This document shows positions 26,833-34,476 of a stretch of DNA of 39,905 nt, in pieces (position 1 is the first letter of the stretch; every line of letters begins with the position of its first letter). The stretch is from contig JAIVGZ010000006.1 of assembly GCA_020201335.1 (NCBI GenBank), forward strand, positions 21,287 to 61,191, read 5' to 3'. Source of the DNA: Natronospirales bacterium. GTDB taxonomy: Bacteria > Pseudomonadota > Gammaproteobacteria > Natronospirales > JAIVGZ01. The position numbers and the translations under genes were made by a program. Under the pieces are notes generated by a model. It ran no database searches. It worked only from the letters and a program-made list of their open reading frames with translations, and was not told where the DNA came from.

Positions 26833-28179
26833 TCATTTCAATGTGACCATTTCTTCGGCGCTGGTTGGGTGGATCGCGACGGTGTCGTCGAAGTCGCGCT
26901 TCGTCGCGCCCATCCTGATTGCGACGGCGAAACCCTGCAGCATCTCGTCGGCGCCATCGCCAATCACGTGGCAACCGACGATGCGCTCGTCGGCGCCGAC
27001 CGTCACCAGCTTCATCGCCGCCGGCACGCGCCGTGGGGTCAGCGCGTGGTACATCGGTGTGAAGCGCGTCGTGTACACATGCACCTGTTCGTCGCCATGC
27101 TCTGCGCGTGCTTCGGCCTCGGTCATGCCGATGGTGCCAATGGGTGGATGCGTGAAAATGACGGTCGGCACGTTCTCGTAGTCCAGGCAGCGGCCCGGCT
27201 GGCCGCCATACAGGCGGTCGGCGAGCCGGCGCCCGGCGGCAATCGCGACCGGGGTCAGCGCAACCCGCCCCGTGACGTCGCCGAGCGCGAACACGCCGGA
27301 GACATTCGTCGCCTGATAGAGGTCGGTGGTCACGAAGCCGTCGGCGTCGGTCATCACTCCGGCGGTGTCGAGGCCGAGACCCGCGGTTCGTGGCACCCGG
27401 CCGACGGCCCAAACCACGGCGTCGTAAGGCCCTTTGTTCTGCCCATCCTGCAGCCCCACAGTGATCGCACCCGGCTCGCCTTTCAGACCGGTCAGCGCTG
27501 AATGCGGGCGCACAACAATCCCGTCGGCGCGCATGCACTCGACCAAGACCGAAGACAGTAGCGGGTCGAATCTGCGCAGCGGCGTATCGCCGCGCACGAA
27601 CAGGTCGACTTTACTGCCGAGCGCGCGGAATACCCCTGCGAGTTCGACTGCGACATAACCGGCGCCGACGACGGCAACCCGTCGCGGCCGCTCCGGCAGT
27701 TCGAAGAAACCATCCGAGGTGATGCCGAGTTCGGTGCCAGGCAAGTCCGGGAAGCCGGGCTCGCAGCCGCTTGCGAGGACCACATGCTCGGCGTGCCAGG
27801 ACTCGTCGCCGACCTCCACCACCGTCGGCCCGGTCAGGCGCGCCCAGCCGGCAACGTGCGTGACGCCGCGGGATGCCAGATTCTTCGCGTAAATGCCATT
27901 CAGGCGCTCGATGTATGCATCGCGGCCCTGCTTGAGCTTCGCCCAGTCGTGGTCGCCGACCGTGACTTCGAAACCATAACTGGCCGCGTCTTCAAGCGCG
28001 TGGGCGAGTTCCGCGGCGTACCACATGACCTTTTTCGGGACGCAGCCAACATTCACGCAGGTCCCGCCGAGCCTTCCGCCCTCGATGACGACGACTTCGC
28101 GGCCGTACTGCGCAGCGCGCTGGGCGAACGCGAGCCCGCCGCTGCCGCCGCCGATCACCACTGTTTGCATGCGTTTCAT
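26833..28179 (-). CDS. gor: Glutathione reductase family flavoprotein
   Basis: FAD/NADPH disulfide reductase of 448 residues, most like glutathione reductase. The FAD site is [20 protein letters not shown], the redox disulfide is Cys41-Cys46 ([13 protein letters not shown]), the NADPH-binding loop is [15 protein letters not shown] and the second FAD motif is [19 protein letters not shown]. The catalytic His lies in [13 protein letters not shown] near the C-terminus. ATG 28179 is taken; ATG 28170 (MQTVVIGGG) is equally possible and neither has a clear Shine-Dalgarno. It is divergent from lemA across 47 bases that contain a TATACT (28190-28195) facing lemA. A palindromic repeat directly follows its stop. 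Confidence 0.92.
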   Translation of the reverse strand: MKRMQTVVIGGGSGGLAFAQRAAQYGREVVVIEGGRLGGTCVNVGCVPKKVMWYAAELAHALEDAASYGFEVTVGDHDWAKLKQGRDAYIERLNGIYAKNLASRGVTHVAGWARLTGPTVVEVGDESWHAEHVVLASGCEPGFPDLPGTELGITSDGFFELPERPRRVAVVGAGYVAVELAGVFRALGSKVDLFVRGDTPLRRFDPLLSSVLVECMRADGIVVRPHSALTGLKGEPGAITVGLQDGQNKGPYDAVVWAVGRVPRTAGLGLDTAGVMTDADGFVTTDLYQATNVSGVFALGDVTGRVALTPVAIAAGRRLADRLYGGQPGRCLDYENVPTVIFTHPPIGTIGMTEAEARAEHGDEQVHVYTTRFTPMYHALTPRRVPAAMKLVTVGADERIVGCHVIGDGADEMLQGFAVAIRMGATKRDFDDTVAIHPTSAEEMVTLK

Positions 28180-28226
28180 GGGTAGTGGTTATACTCGCGC
28201 TTCATCCTGCCGGGAGGGTCGCCCGC

Positions 28227-28829
28227 ATGAGCGTTGGCACATTCGTTTTCCTGGGGCTGGTAGCCGCCCTGGTGATTTACATCATAACCATCTACAACGC
28301 GTTGGTCAGCCTGAAGCACAACGTGTCGAAGGCGTGGGCGAACATCGACGTGCTCCTCAAGCAGCGCCACGACGAGCTGCCGAAGCTGGTCGAGACCTGC
28401 AAGCAGTACATGGGCTACGAGCAGGACACGCTGCGTCAGGTGATGGAGGCACGCGCAGCGGCTTGGGCTGCGCGCGAGAAAGGTGACGTCGCCGGCGTCG
28501 GCGCTGCGGAAACGCAGATGCGCCTTGGGCTCGGCAACCTCTTCGCGGTCGCCGAGGCGTACCCGGACCTGAAGGCAAACGAAAACTTCCGGCACCTGAC
28601 CGCGCGGATTACCGGCCTCGAGAACTCGATAGCCGACCGGCGGGAGTTCTACAACGAGAGCGTCAACGTACTGAACATCCGCATCGAGCAGTTCTTGGGT
28701 GTTCACCGGAATAGCCGCAGTTGTCGCAGCCGGCTGCTTCCTGCTGTCGTTCTATTTCCTGCGCAAGGCGCGCCTGCTCGAGGACACGCCCACTTCCCGC
28801 CTCCGATCCGCGGCGCAGGGTTATGTTGA
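28227..28829 (+). pseudogene. LemA family membrane protein with altered C-terminus
   Basis: LemA proteins have a single N-terminal membrane helix and a four-helix cytoplasmic or periplasmic body. Here the helix (FVFLGLVAALVIYIITIYNA), VSLKHNVSKAWANIDVLLKQ, RHDELPKLVETCKQYMGYE and the late motif RREFYNESVNVLNIRIEQF are normal. After IEQF (about base 28694) the family tail (PDVIIARLFGFK... and a final acidic stretch, roughly 30-35 residues) is missing. The frame instead runs into the next gene out of frame, giving a Ser/Arg/Pro-rich tail to 28829. GGGAGGG (28212-28218) supports ATG 28227. The simplest reading is a deletion that joined the lemA body to the start of the GIDE gene; an assembly error is possible. 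Confidence 0.82.
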
Positions 28830-29595
28830 ACTCGACGGGATCGGGCGGCTGCTCGATGGACCCGCGATTGTCGGCCCGCTGACCGGGCTCCCGTGCCTGT
28901 GGTGGGATTACTGCATCGAAGAGAAAGTCACGACCGGGCACGGCAAAAACCGGTCCACACATTGGCGGACGATTGTCTCGCGGTGTAGCGAGTGCCTGTT
29001 CATGCTCGATGACGACACCGGCACCTGCGTCGTAGACCCGGACGGTGCGACCGTGATCACGGAACAACGCGACCGCTGGTACGGACGGACGGGGCGCTGG
29101 AGCGGGCCACCGCCCAAGGCGGGCTGGCGGCGCTGGGCCGGTGGCCGCTACCGGTTCACCGAGCGCCGACTCGCGCGCGCGCGCCCGCTGTTCGCGCTCG
29201 GGTGGTTCCGTACCGAGGGTGGCGCCGGGTCTGATTTCAACACCGCCGACGAGGTGCGCGAGACCCTCGCCGGCTGGAAGCGGGACCCGGAGGCGCTGGC
29301 AAGGTTCGACACGGATGGTGACGGCGAGGTGGATCTGGTCGAGTGGGAAGCCGCGCGTCGCGCGGCAGAAGACGAAGTGCGGGAGGCGCAGCTCGCCCGC
29401 GCGTTGCTGCCGGGTGTGAATGTTCTGGGCAAACCCCCGCGCCATGTCGGCCGGCCGTTCCTGTTGTCGGCGCTGTCGCAAGAACGACTGACACGCCGAT
29501 TCCGAGGCTATGCGTTCGCGCTACTCGCCGGGTTTCTCCTGAGCGGCGGTGCAGTGGCTTACCTGGTCGGTGCCCGCTACGCATCGGGGCTGTGA
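28699..29595 (+). CDS. GIDE-domain membrane protein with EF-hand-like loop
   Basis: A 298-residue membrane protein of the kind that follows lemA. A first membrane helix (GIAAVVAAGCFLLSFYFLRK) precedes the family motif ARLLEDTPTSRLRSAAQGYV and the GIDE domain (PLTGLPCLWWDYCIEE, RCSECLFMLDDDTGTCVVDP). A last membrane helix lies near the C-terminus (GYAFALLAGFLLSGGAVAYL). An EF-hand-like calcium loop, DTDGDGEVDLVEWE (residues 204-217), lies in the soluble region. The start is uncertain: GTG 28699 gives a normal family length, but it sits at the same point where lemA loses its tail, so the true start may have been removed. Function is unknown; the eukaryotic GIDE relative is an E3 ligase, and this gene has no RING finger. 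Confidence 0.82.
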   Translation: MFTGIAAVVAAGCFLLSFYFLRKARLLEDTPTSRLRSAAQGYVELDGIGRLLDGPAIVGPLTGLPCLWWDYCIEEKVTTGHGKNRSTHWRTIVSRCSECLFMLDDDTGTCVVDPDGATVITEQRDRWYGRTGRWSGPPPKAGWRRWAGGRYRFTERRLARARPLFALGWFRTEGGAGSDFNTADEVRETLAGWKRDPEALARFDTDGDGEVDLVEWEAARRAAEDEVREAQLARALLPGVNVLGKPPRHVGRPFLLSALSQERLTRRFRGYAFALLAGFLLSGGAVAYLVGARYASGL

Positions 29596-29608
29596 GAAAC
29601 TACCGCGT

Positions 29609-31657
29609 ATGAGCAACCCGTTACTTGAATTCACCGACCTGCCGCCCTTCTCCGCGATTCTTCCTGAACACGTAGAACCCGCAGTCGACCATCTGCTTGC
29701 CGGCAACCGCGCGGCACTCGAACGCATCCTCGCGCCCGAAACACCACGGACCTGGGCCGGCGTTGTCCAGCCGGTCGAGGAAATGGACGAGCGACTCGAT
29801 CGCGTGTGGGCGCCGGTCGGACACCTCAATGCGGTGCGCAACAATGCGGAGCTGCGCGCCGCGCACAACGCGTGCCTGCCGAAATTGTCTGACTACAACT
29901 CGGAGCTCGGCCAGAACCGCGCGCTGTACGATGCGTGGCGCGCTGTTGCCGAAGGCGACGAACCGCTCGACGATACGCAGAAACGCCTGCTCGATCAGTC
30001 GCTGCGCGATTTCCGGCTGTCGGGCGTCGACCTCGAAGAACCGGCGCGCACGCGCTTCCGCGAGATCCAGCTCGAGCTGTCCGAACTCGAGTCGCGCTTT
30101 GAGGACAATGTTCTGGATGCCACGCAGGCGTGGTCGCTGCAGGTCACCGACGACGCCCGGTTGGACGGCATCCCCGAACAGGCGCGCGACGCAATGCGCA
30201 AAGCCGCGACCGACCGCGACCTGGATGGCTTTGTGCTTACGCTGGATTTCCCGGTTTACCATGCGGTCGCCACCTACGCGACTGACCGTGCGCTGCGCGA
30301 GACGATGTACGAAGCGTGGGTCACCCGCGCGGCGCCTGTTGGGCCGCACGATGCAAAGTACGACAACTCCGAGACGATGCGCAGCATTCTTACGCTACGC
30401 CGCGAGGGCGCGCAGCTGCTCGGTTTCGAGCATTTCTCCGCGCTGTCGCTCGCGACGAAGATGGCGCCGGATGTCGGCGCTGTGGTCGAGTTCCTGAATA
30501 ACCTTGTCGAGCGTTCGCGCGAAACGGGTCGAGCCGAGGTCGCCACGCTGGCCGAACATGGCAGCAAGCTCGGCCTCGACACGCTGCAGCCCTGGGACGT
30601 CGCGTTCGTGGCCGAACACCTGCGGCAGGAACGCTACGCGATTTCCGACGAGGACTTGCGGCCCTACTTCCCTGCCCCACATGTCGTCGCCGGCATGTTT
30701 AAGGTCGTCGAGCGCCTTTATGGCATACAAGTACGAGAGTGTGGGAACGGTGCTCCGCACCGCGATCCGCCTGAGTCGTGGCACCCCGACGTCACCTACT
30801 ACGAGATCTGGTCGGGTGACGAGTTACGCGGCTCGTTCTGGCTTGACCTCTACACACGCAAGGGCAAGCGCGGCGGCGCCTGGATGGGCGAATGCCGTTC
30901 GCGGAGCCGCCATGGCGATAGCGTCGACACGCCGGTCACCTGGCTCGTCTGCAACTTCGCGCCGCCGTCCAGCGAGCGGCCCAGCCTGCTGAGCCACGAC
31001 GAAGTGACGACGCTGTTCCATGAGTTCGGCCACGGGCTGCACCACATGCTGACGCGTGTCGACCAGCCGTCGCTCGCCGGCACGAATGGCGTCGAGTGGG
31101 ACGCAGTCGAGCTGCCGAGCCAGTTCATGGAGAGTTGGTGTTGGGAGCGCGAAGCGCTCGCGCTGATTTCCAGTCATTGGCAAACCGGCGAGCAACTGCC
31201 CGACGAACTTTTTGACAAGTTGTTGGCGGCGCGCCACTACCTTGCCGCGATGGACATGCTGCGCCAGCTGGAGTTCGCGCTGTTCGACTTCGGGCTGCAC
31301 ATGGACCCGCAACCGGATGATCTTACGGTTGTAGAGCGGCACCTCGCCCAGGTGCGTGAGCAGGTTACGGTCGTGCCTTACGCGGCTTACAACAGCTACC
31401 CGCACAGCTTCTCCCACATATTCGGAGGCGGCTACGCGGCTGGGTATTACAGCTACAAGTGGGCGGAGGTGCTGGCCGCGGACGCGTTCTCACTGTTCCA
31501 GGAGCGCGGCGTGTTTGACGGCGAAACCGGGCGACGCTTCCTGTCGGCAATCCTCGAGCGCGGTGGGGTTCGAGACGCAATGACGGGCTTTGTTGAGTTC
31601 CGCGGGCGCGAGCCACGGATTGATGCGTTGCTGGCCCTGTACGGGATGGCGGCCTGA
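29609..31657 (+). CDS. prlC: Oligopeptidase A (M3 family) with repeat-encoded insertion
   Basis: Zinc metallopeptidase that degrades cytoplasmic peptides, including cleaved signal peptides, 682 residues. The HEFGH zinc motif is at residues 471-475 (LFHEFGHGLHHML), with the third ligand in ELPSQFMESWCWE and the substrate-binding HIFGGGYAAGYYSYKWAEV. ATG 29609 (MSNPLLEFTDLPPFSAIL) matches the family. Between YGIQVRE and WHPDV there are about 7 more residues than in E. coli, and the stretch CGNGAPHRD is encoded by a palindromic repeat (30739-30766). Downstream sequence remains in frame and conserved (ELRGSFWLDLYTRKGKRGGAWM). Stop and the xth start share one base (TGATG). Confidence 0.95.
   Translation: MSNPLLEFTDLPPFSAILPEHVEPAVDHLLAGNRAALERILAPETPRTWAGVVQPVEEMDERLDRVWAPVGHLNAVRNNAELRAAHNACLPKLSDYNSELGQNRALYDAWRAVAEGDEPLDDTQKRLLDQSLRDFRLSGVDLEEPARTRFREIQLELSELESRFEDNVLDATQAWSLQVTDDARLDGIPEQARDAMRKAATDRDLDGFVLTLDFPVYHAVATYATDRALRETMYEAWVTRAAPVGPHDAKYDNSETMRSILTLRREGAQLLGFEHFSALSLATKMAPDVGAVVEFLNNLVERSRETGRAEVATLAEHGSKLGLDTLQPWDVAFVAEHLRQERYAISDEDLRPYFPAPHVVAGMFKVVERLYGIQVRECGNGAPHRDPPESWHPDVTYYEIWSGDELRGSFWLDLYTRKGKRGGAWMGECRSRSRHGDSVDTPVTWLVCNFAPPSSERPSLLSHDEVTTLFHEFGHGLHHMLTRVDQPSLAGTNGVEWDAVELPSQFMESWCWEREALALISSHWQTGEQLPDELFDKLLAARHYLAAMDMLRQLEFALFDFGLHMDPQPDDLTVVERHLAQVREQVTVVPYAAYNSYPHSFSHIFGGGYAAGYYSYKWAEVLAADAFSLFQERGVFDGETGRRFLSAILERGGVRDAMTGFVEFRGREPRIDALLALYGMAA
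30739..30766 (+). repeat. Palindromic repeat (GCGGTGC type) inside prlC
   Basis: GTGTGGGAACGGTGCTCCGC followed by ACCGCGAT, one base different from the consensus in the left arm (AACGG for AGCGG). It is in frame and encodes CGNGAPHRD just before the conserved WHPDV. Confidence 0.88.
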
Positions 31658-32421
31658 TGCTGCTGGCGACCTGGAACGTCAATTCGCTCAAGGTCCGCCT
31701 CCCCCACCTCCTCACCTGGTTACAGTCCGCTCGGCCCGACATCGTTGCGTTGCAGGAAACCAAGCTGGTCGACGAGGCGTTCCCAACTGCCGAACTCGAG
31801 GAGGCCGGCTACCATTGCGCGTTCGCGGGCCAGAAGACCTATAACGGCGTTGCCGTCCTCAGCCGCGAAGCCATCACCGATGTCGTCACAGACCTCCCCG
31901 GCTACGCCGACCCGCAACGCCGGGTGCTCGGCTGCACGGTCGGTGATGTTCGGGTGCTGAACCTGTATGTTCCGAACGGCCAGACGGTTGATTCCGAGAA
32001 GTACCACTACAAGCTGGATTGGCTGAAGGCGCTCGAAGACTTCTGTCGCGATGAGTTGAAGGCGCATCCGTTGATGGCGGCGGTCGGTGACTTCAACATT
32101 GCGCCGGCTGACCGCGACGTCCACGACCCGGACGCCTGGCGCGGCAGCGTGCTGGTCAGCCCGGCGGAACGCGAAGCGTTCGACCGGCTCACTGCGCTCG
32201 GCTTCGTCGATACCTTCCGGCTGTTCAACAGCGATGGCGGGTTCTATTCGTGGTGGGACTACCGGATGGGCGGGTTCCGCCGCAACCACGGTCTTCGCAT
32301 CGACCATGTGCTCGCCAGCAAGCAACTCGCAGAACGGTGCCTCGGCGCGACGATTGATGTGGAGCCGCGGACCTGGAACCGGCCGTCCGATCATGTCCCC
32401 GTCGTGGCACGGTTCTCGTAG
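31657..32421 (+). CDS. xth: Exodeoxyribonuclease III (AP endonuclease)
   Basis: Mg2+-dependent AP endonuclease/3' exonuclease of the EEP superfamily, 254 residues. Motifs: LLATWNVNSLKVRLPHLL (Asn), DIVALQETKLVDE (metal Glu), LNLYVPNGQTVDSEKYHYKL (catalytic Tyr region), MAAVGDFNIAPADRDVHDP (Asp/Asn), DTFRLFNSDGGFYSWWDYR, and GLRIDHVLAS with SDHVPVVARF (Asp-His pair). The start ATG shares a base with the prlC stop, so the two are co-translated. Two palindromic repeats lie within 90 bases downstream. Confidence 0.95.
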   Translation: MLLATWNVNSLKVRLPHLLTWLQSARPDIVALQETKLVDEAFPTAELEEAGYHCAFAGQKTYNGVAVLSREAITDVVTDLPGYADPQRRVLGCTVGDVRVLNLYVPNGQTVDSEKYHYKLDWLKALEDFCRDELKAHPLMAAVGDFNIAPADRDVHDPDAWRGSVLVSPAEREAFDRLTALGFVDTFRLFNSDGGFYSWWDYRMGGFRRNHGLRIDHVLASKQLAERCLGATIDVEPRTWNRPSDHVPVVARFS

Positions 32422-32737
32422 CCCTATCTCCCAATGTGGGAGCGGCCCTCTGGCCGCGATGCTCGAGGGTCAGGTGCCGAATGTAGGAGCGGTGCTCCGC
32501 ACCGCGATGGCAGAGATTCGATCGAACGCGCCGCCGGCAGGCGTCGCCGGCACAAAAAAAGAGGCGGTTAGCCAACTTGTCGACCAGCGGGTACATCAAA
32601 CATTTCTCGCATGCGGCCAGTTTCGGCTGGCTTCCGGCGGGTGCTTTGCCGGATGGGCGCTTACGCAACTTCTGGCAATGCGCTGTGCTCATGATCGCTT
32701 CCTGCGGAACACAGTAGAACATCAGTTCCTTACTCAA
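32225..32737 (-). CDS. Candidate small Cys-rich protein, 3' end uncertain
   Basis: The minus-strand frame from TTG 32737 begins (M/L)SKELMFYC and has VPQEAIMSTAHCQ, RKRPSGKAPAGSQPKLAACE, then CEKCLMYPLVDKLANRL. The spacing of cysteines (C..C with CxxC) suggests a small zinc-binding protein. GGGAGG lies exactly 6 bases before the TTG; ATG 32743 and ATG 32692 are alternatives. Only the first 65 or so residues look like a real protein. Beyond a run of seven T the frame reads through two palindromic repeats and then antisense to xth as far as 32225, so the true end is probably lost by frameshift or deletion. Not assigned to any family with confidence. Confidence 0.4.
   Translation of the reverse strand: MSKELMFYCVPQEAIMSTAHCQKLRKRPSGKAPAGSQPKLAACEKCLMYPLVDKLANRLFFCAGDACRRRVRSNLCHRGAEHRSYIRHLTLEHRGQRAAPTLGDRATRTVPRRGHDRTAGSRSAAPHQSSRRGTVLRVACWRAHGRCEDRGCGGTRPSGSPTTNRTRHRC
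32433..32460 (+). repeat. Palindromic repeat (GCGGCC type) after xth
   Basis: AATGTGGGAGCGGCCCTCTG then GCCGCGAT, with a 6-bp stem and CTCT loop. It begins 11 bases after the xth stop and may stabilise or end the prlC-xth mRNA. Confidence 0.9.
32480..32508 (+). repeat. Palindromic repeat (GCGGTGC type) after xth
   Basis: AATGTAGGAGCGGTGCTCCG followed by CACCGCGAT, in the same orientation as the copy 47 bases upstream but with different arms. The stem is GCGGTGC/GCACCGC with a TCC loop. Confidence 0.9.
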
Positions 32738-32757
32738 CGGCATCCTCCCGGTTGGCG

Positions 32758-32829
32758 TTTTCCTGTAAGACAGAGGGTCGAAAACCGCGCGTCGGCCAGG
32801 GCCGTCGCGGATCACGCCTCACAGGAAAA
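32758..32829. other. Nested inverted repeats upstream of the candidate Cys-rich gene
   Basis: TTTTCCTGT (32758-32766) pairs perfectly with ACAGGAAAA (32821-32829). Inside, CCGCG (32785-32789) pairs with CGCGG (32806-32810) and CGGCC (32793-32797) with GGCCG (32800-32804). A smaller CCCGC-AA-GCGGG lies at 32857-32868. On the minus strand this would be the leader of the candidate Cys-rich gene, so a structured leader RNA or small RNA is possible. No known RNA family was recognised. Confidence 0.35.
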
Positions 32830-32868
32830 TCGTGGAGCTTGGGAGAGCAGATTCTACCCGCAAGCGGG

Positions 32869-32963
32869 AGGACCGGCAAGCAAATAAGGGTCTGTATTTA
32901 TTATTACCGCCAGAAATGAGCTGAGGTCGGGCGCTTTTTATTAATAAAATTGGGCTCTTATTC
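32869..32963. other. AT-rich intergenic stretch with 14-bp palindrome
   Basis: This patch is much richer in A/T than its surroundings and contains the perfect palindrome TTTTATTAATAAAA (32936-32949). It may hold promoter elements for a leftward transcript (TAATAA-type boxes near 32900) or mark the end of the leftward DUF1232 operon. Together with the two repeats and the nested inverted repeats it accounts for the 542 bases between xth and DUF1232. Confidence 0.45.
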
Positions 32964-33491
32964 TTAAACCGCCTCGCGTCTTCGGCGGGAAGCGTCGAGT
33001 CGGGACAAAAGCTGCCCCCGCCGGCGACTCAGCGCGGCGCACCATTCGGTGCGTGCGGCCAAAACGTCAGGAACAGCGCCGAGAGTGCGGCGATATTCGC
33101 AAAAGCGGTCATATGCGCGGAGGAGGTCGGCCTCCTGCCGAAGAAACAACTCGAGCATGATCGCGTCATCAAGCATGCCAATCACTGGCAACGCATCGGA
33201 AATCATGTCGTGGGGGTCGCTGAAGTAAACGAGCGCGGTGATGACCTCGTCGCGGTGATGGCGAGGCAACGCCCACGCGTCATCTTCTAGCATCGTGATC
33301 AGGCGCTGGACCTGCTTGATACGATCGCGCACATAGGTCGGCGCATCGCCGAGGAGCAAACCGTCGAGCGTGTGCTTCGCGCTCTCAACGATGTCGCCAT
33401 CGTCGGCCGACCGTACCGCATCGCGCGTGCGCGTCAGCGCTTCCCGGAAACGCTCCACATCGGCGGGTTCGAGTTCAAACGAAATTTTCAT
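32964..33491 (-). CDS. DUF1232 (YkvA-like) family protein
   Basis: A 175-residue protein with the DUF1232 signature VITALVYFSDPHDMISDALP followed by VIGMLDDAIMLELFL, resembling the YkvA family. In many members that core is a membrane hairpin; here it is moderately hydrophobic. An acidic N-terminal helical region (MKISFELEPADVERFREALT) precedes it and a basic tail (SRLDASRRRREAV) ends it. Its ATG overlaps the stop of the upstream YciI-like gene (ATGA), so it is the last gene of the atp-glm run. Function unknown. Confidence 0.78.
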   Translation of the reverse strand: MKISFELEPADVERFREALTRTRDAVRSADDGDIVESAKHTLDGLLLGDAPTYVRDRIKQVQRLITMLEDDAWALPRHHRDEVITALVYFSDPHDMISDALPVIGMLDDAIMLELFLRQEADLLRAYDRFCEYRRTLGAVPDVLAARTEWCAALSRRRGQLLSRLDASRRRREAV

Positions 33492-33880
33492 TGGGAAACG
33501 CAGCGCACGCGGCCGGCCGGCACATGCCATGCGCGGACTGCGACGGTGATCTGTCCGAACTGCACGGCCGGGTCCGCATTGGCGAGCGCTTCTGCTTCCT
33601 CAGCGGACGCAGCGCAAAGCAGCGTCATGCCGATTGGGCCTTCGCCCGCCGCAAAACCGCCCCCGACAATTGCTTTACCGTCCGCCTGCAGCTGCAGCTG
33701 GTACTGGATGTGCAGCGTCTGCAACAACCGTTGCGCGTCGTCGCTGAGCGTTGGCCCGCCGGTCGTCGGCGTCAGAAACGCTGCGTACAGCGTCTGCCAC
33801 TCGGTCGGCAGCGGCTGCGTTGCGCTAGCCGGCGTGGACATTAACAGCAGGGCCGCTACCGGCCCGAGTATGTTTCGCAT
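33488..33880 (-). CDS. Exported YciI-like domain protein
   Basis: A 130-residue protein with a signal peptide (MRNILGPVAALLLMSTPASA) and a ferredoxin-like YCII domain: LYAAFLTPTTGG, LQTLHIQYQLQLQADGKAIV and the closing AALANADPAVQFGQITVAV-type stretch (EALANADPAVQFGQ), then the Trp-His segment VRAWHVPAG. YciI domains are usually cytoplasmic; an exported version is less common. ATG 33880 is chosen because it starts the signal peptide. Substrate and role unknown. It overlaps the DUF1232 start by four bases and follows the orphan gene by 17 bases. Confidence 0.78.
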   Translation of the reverse strand: MRNILGPVAALLLMSTPASATQPLPTEWQTLYAAFLTPTTGGPTLSDDAQRLLQTLHIQYQLQLQADGKAIVGGGFAAGEGPIGMTLLCAASAEEAEALANADPAVQFGQITVAVRAWHVPAGRVRCVSQ

Positions 33881-33897
33881 CGTGAACCCCCGATGGT

Positions 33898-34476
33898 TCA
33901 GCGCCAGGCTGAGCGGACCTGGCGCAGGTGCAAGCGGATCGCTGTCCACGGCTCGCTGACCGTGTCCGGCAGAATGACGCTTTCCCGAAGCATATCCATA
34001 GCTTCGAAGAAATAGCTACCCGGTATCCGCGGCCAGTCAGCGTAGCCATCGGCGCATAGCCCGCCGTCGGTGCCCTGAATGTGGACCGTCAGCGGGCGCC
34101 TTTGTGCGTGGGTTTCCGGCTCTTCGCCACGCTGCGCCAGTACGGTCATTTCGCTGACCATCACGACCGCGGCATTACGGACTGCCCGCATGTTGTGCAA
34201 CAGCGCCGGCCGCTGGTGTGTCTCCAGGACGTCCACGCGGTGGTCGGCGCGCTCTACGCCAAGTACCTGAACCTCATAGTGAGGAACGCCGCCCTCGGGC
34301 CGCACCGCGGAAATCCGCCATGCGCCATCCCAGTGCGGGCCGTAGGTGACCCGGTATTCAACTTCCGGCGGCAGGTCGCGTCCACACGTCAGTTCGACCG
34401 CGTCGAGCGTCTGGCTGCCCGCGCCGGGCGCCCACAGCGCACAGGCAGCAAGCAGCGGAACGCAACGCACGGTCAC
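33898..34476 (-). CDS. Exported protein of unknown function
   Basis: A 192-residue protein starting at GTG 34476, which overlaps the glmS stop (GTGA). The N-terminus looks like a signal peptide ([17 protein letters not shown]). The body has [60 protein letters not shown] and a C-terminal [20 protein letters not shown]. Two cysteines (TCG, LCADG) could form a disulfide in the periplasm. I do not recognise the family. Tight coupling to glmS suggests co-expression with amino sugar synthesis but does not prove a link. Confidence 0.7.
   Translation of the reverse strand: MTVRCVPLLAACALWAPGAGSQTLDAVELTCGRDLPPEVEYRVTYGPHWDGAWRISAVRPEGGVPHYEVQVLGVERADHRVDVLETHQRPALLHNMRAVRNAAVVMVSEMTVLAQRGEEPETHAQRRPLTVHIQGTDGGLCADGYADWPRIPGSYFFEAMDMLRESVILPDTVSEPWTAIRLHLRQVRSAWR

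Noticed and set aside
32560-32880. 6S RNA, SRP RNA or RNase P RNA in the intergenic gap
   Set aside because: None of the conserved sequence blocks of these RNAs could be found, although the region is structured.
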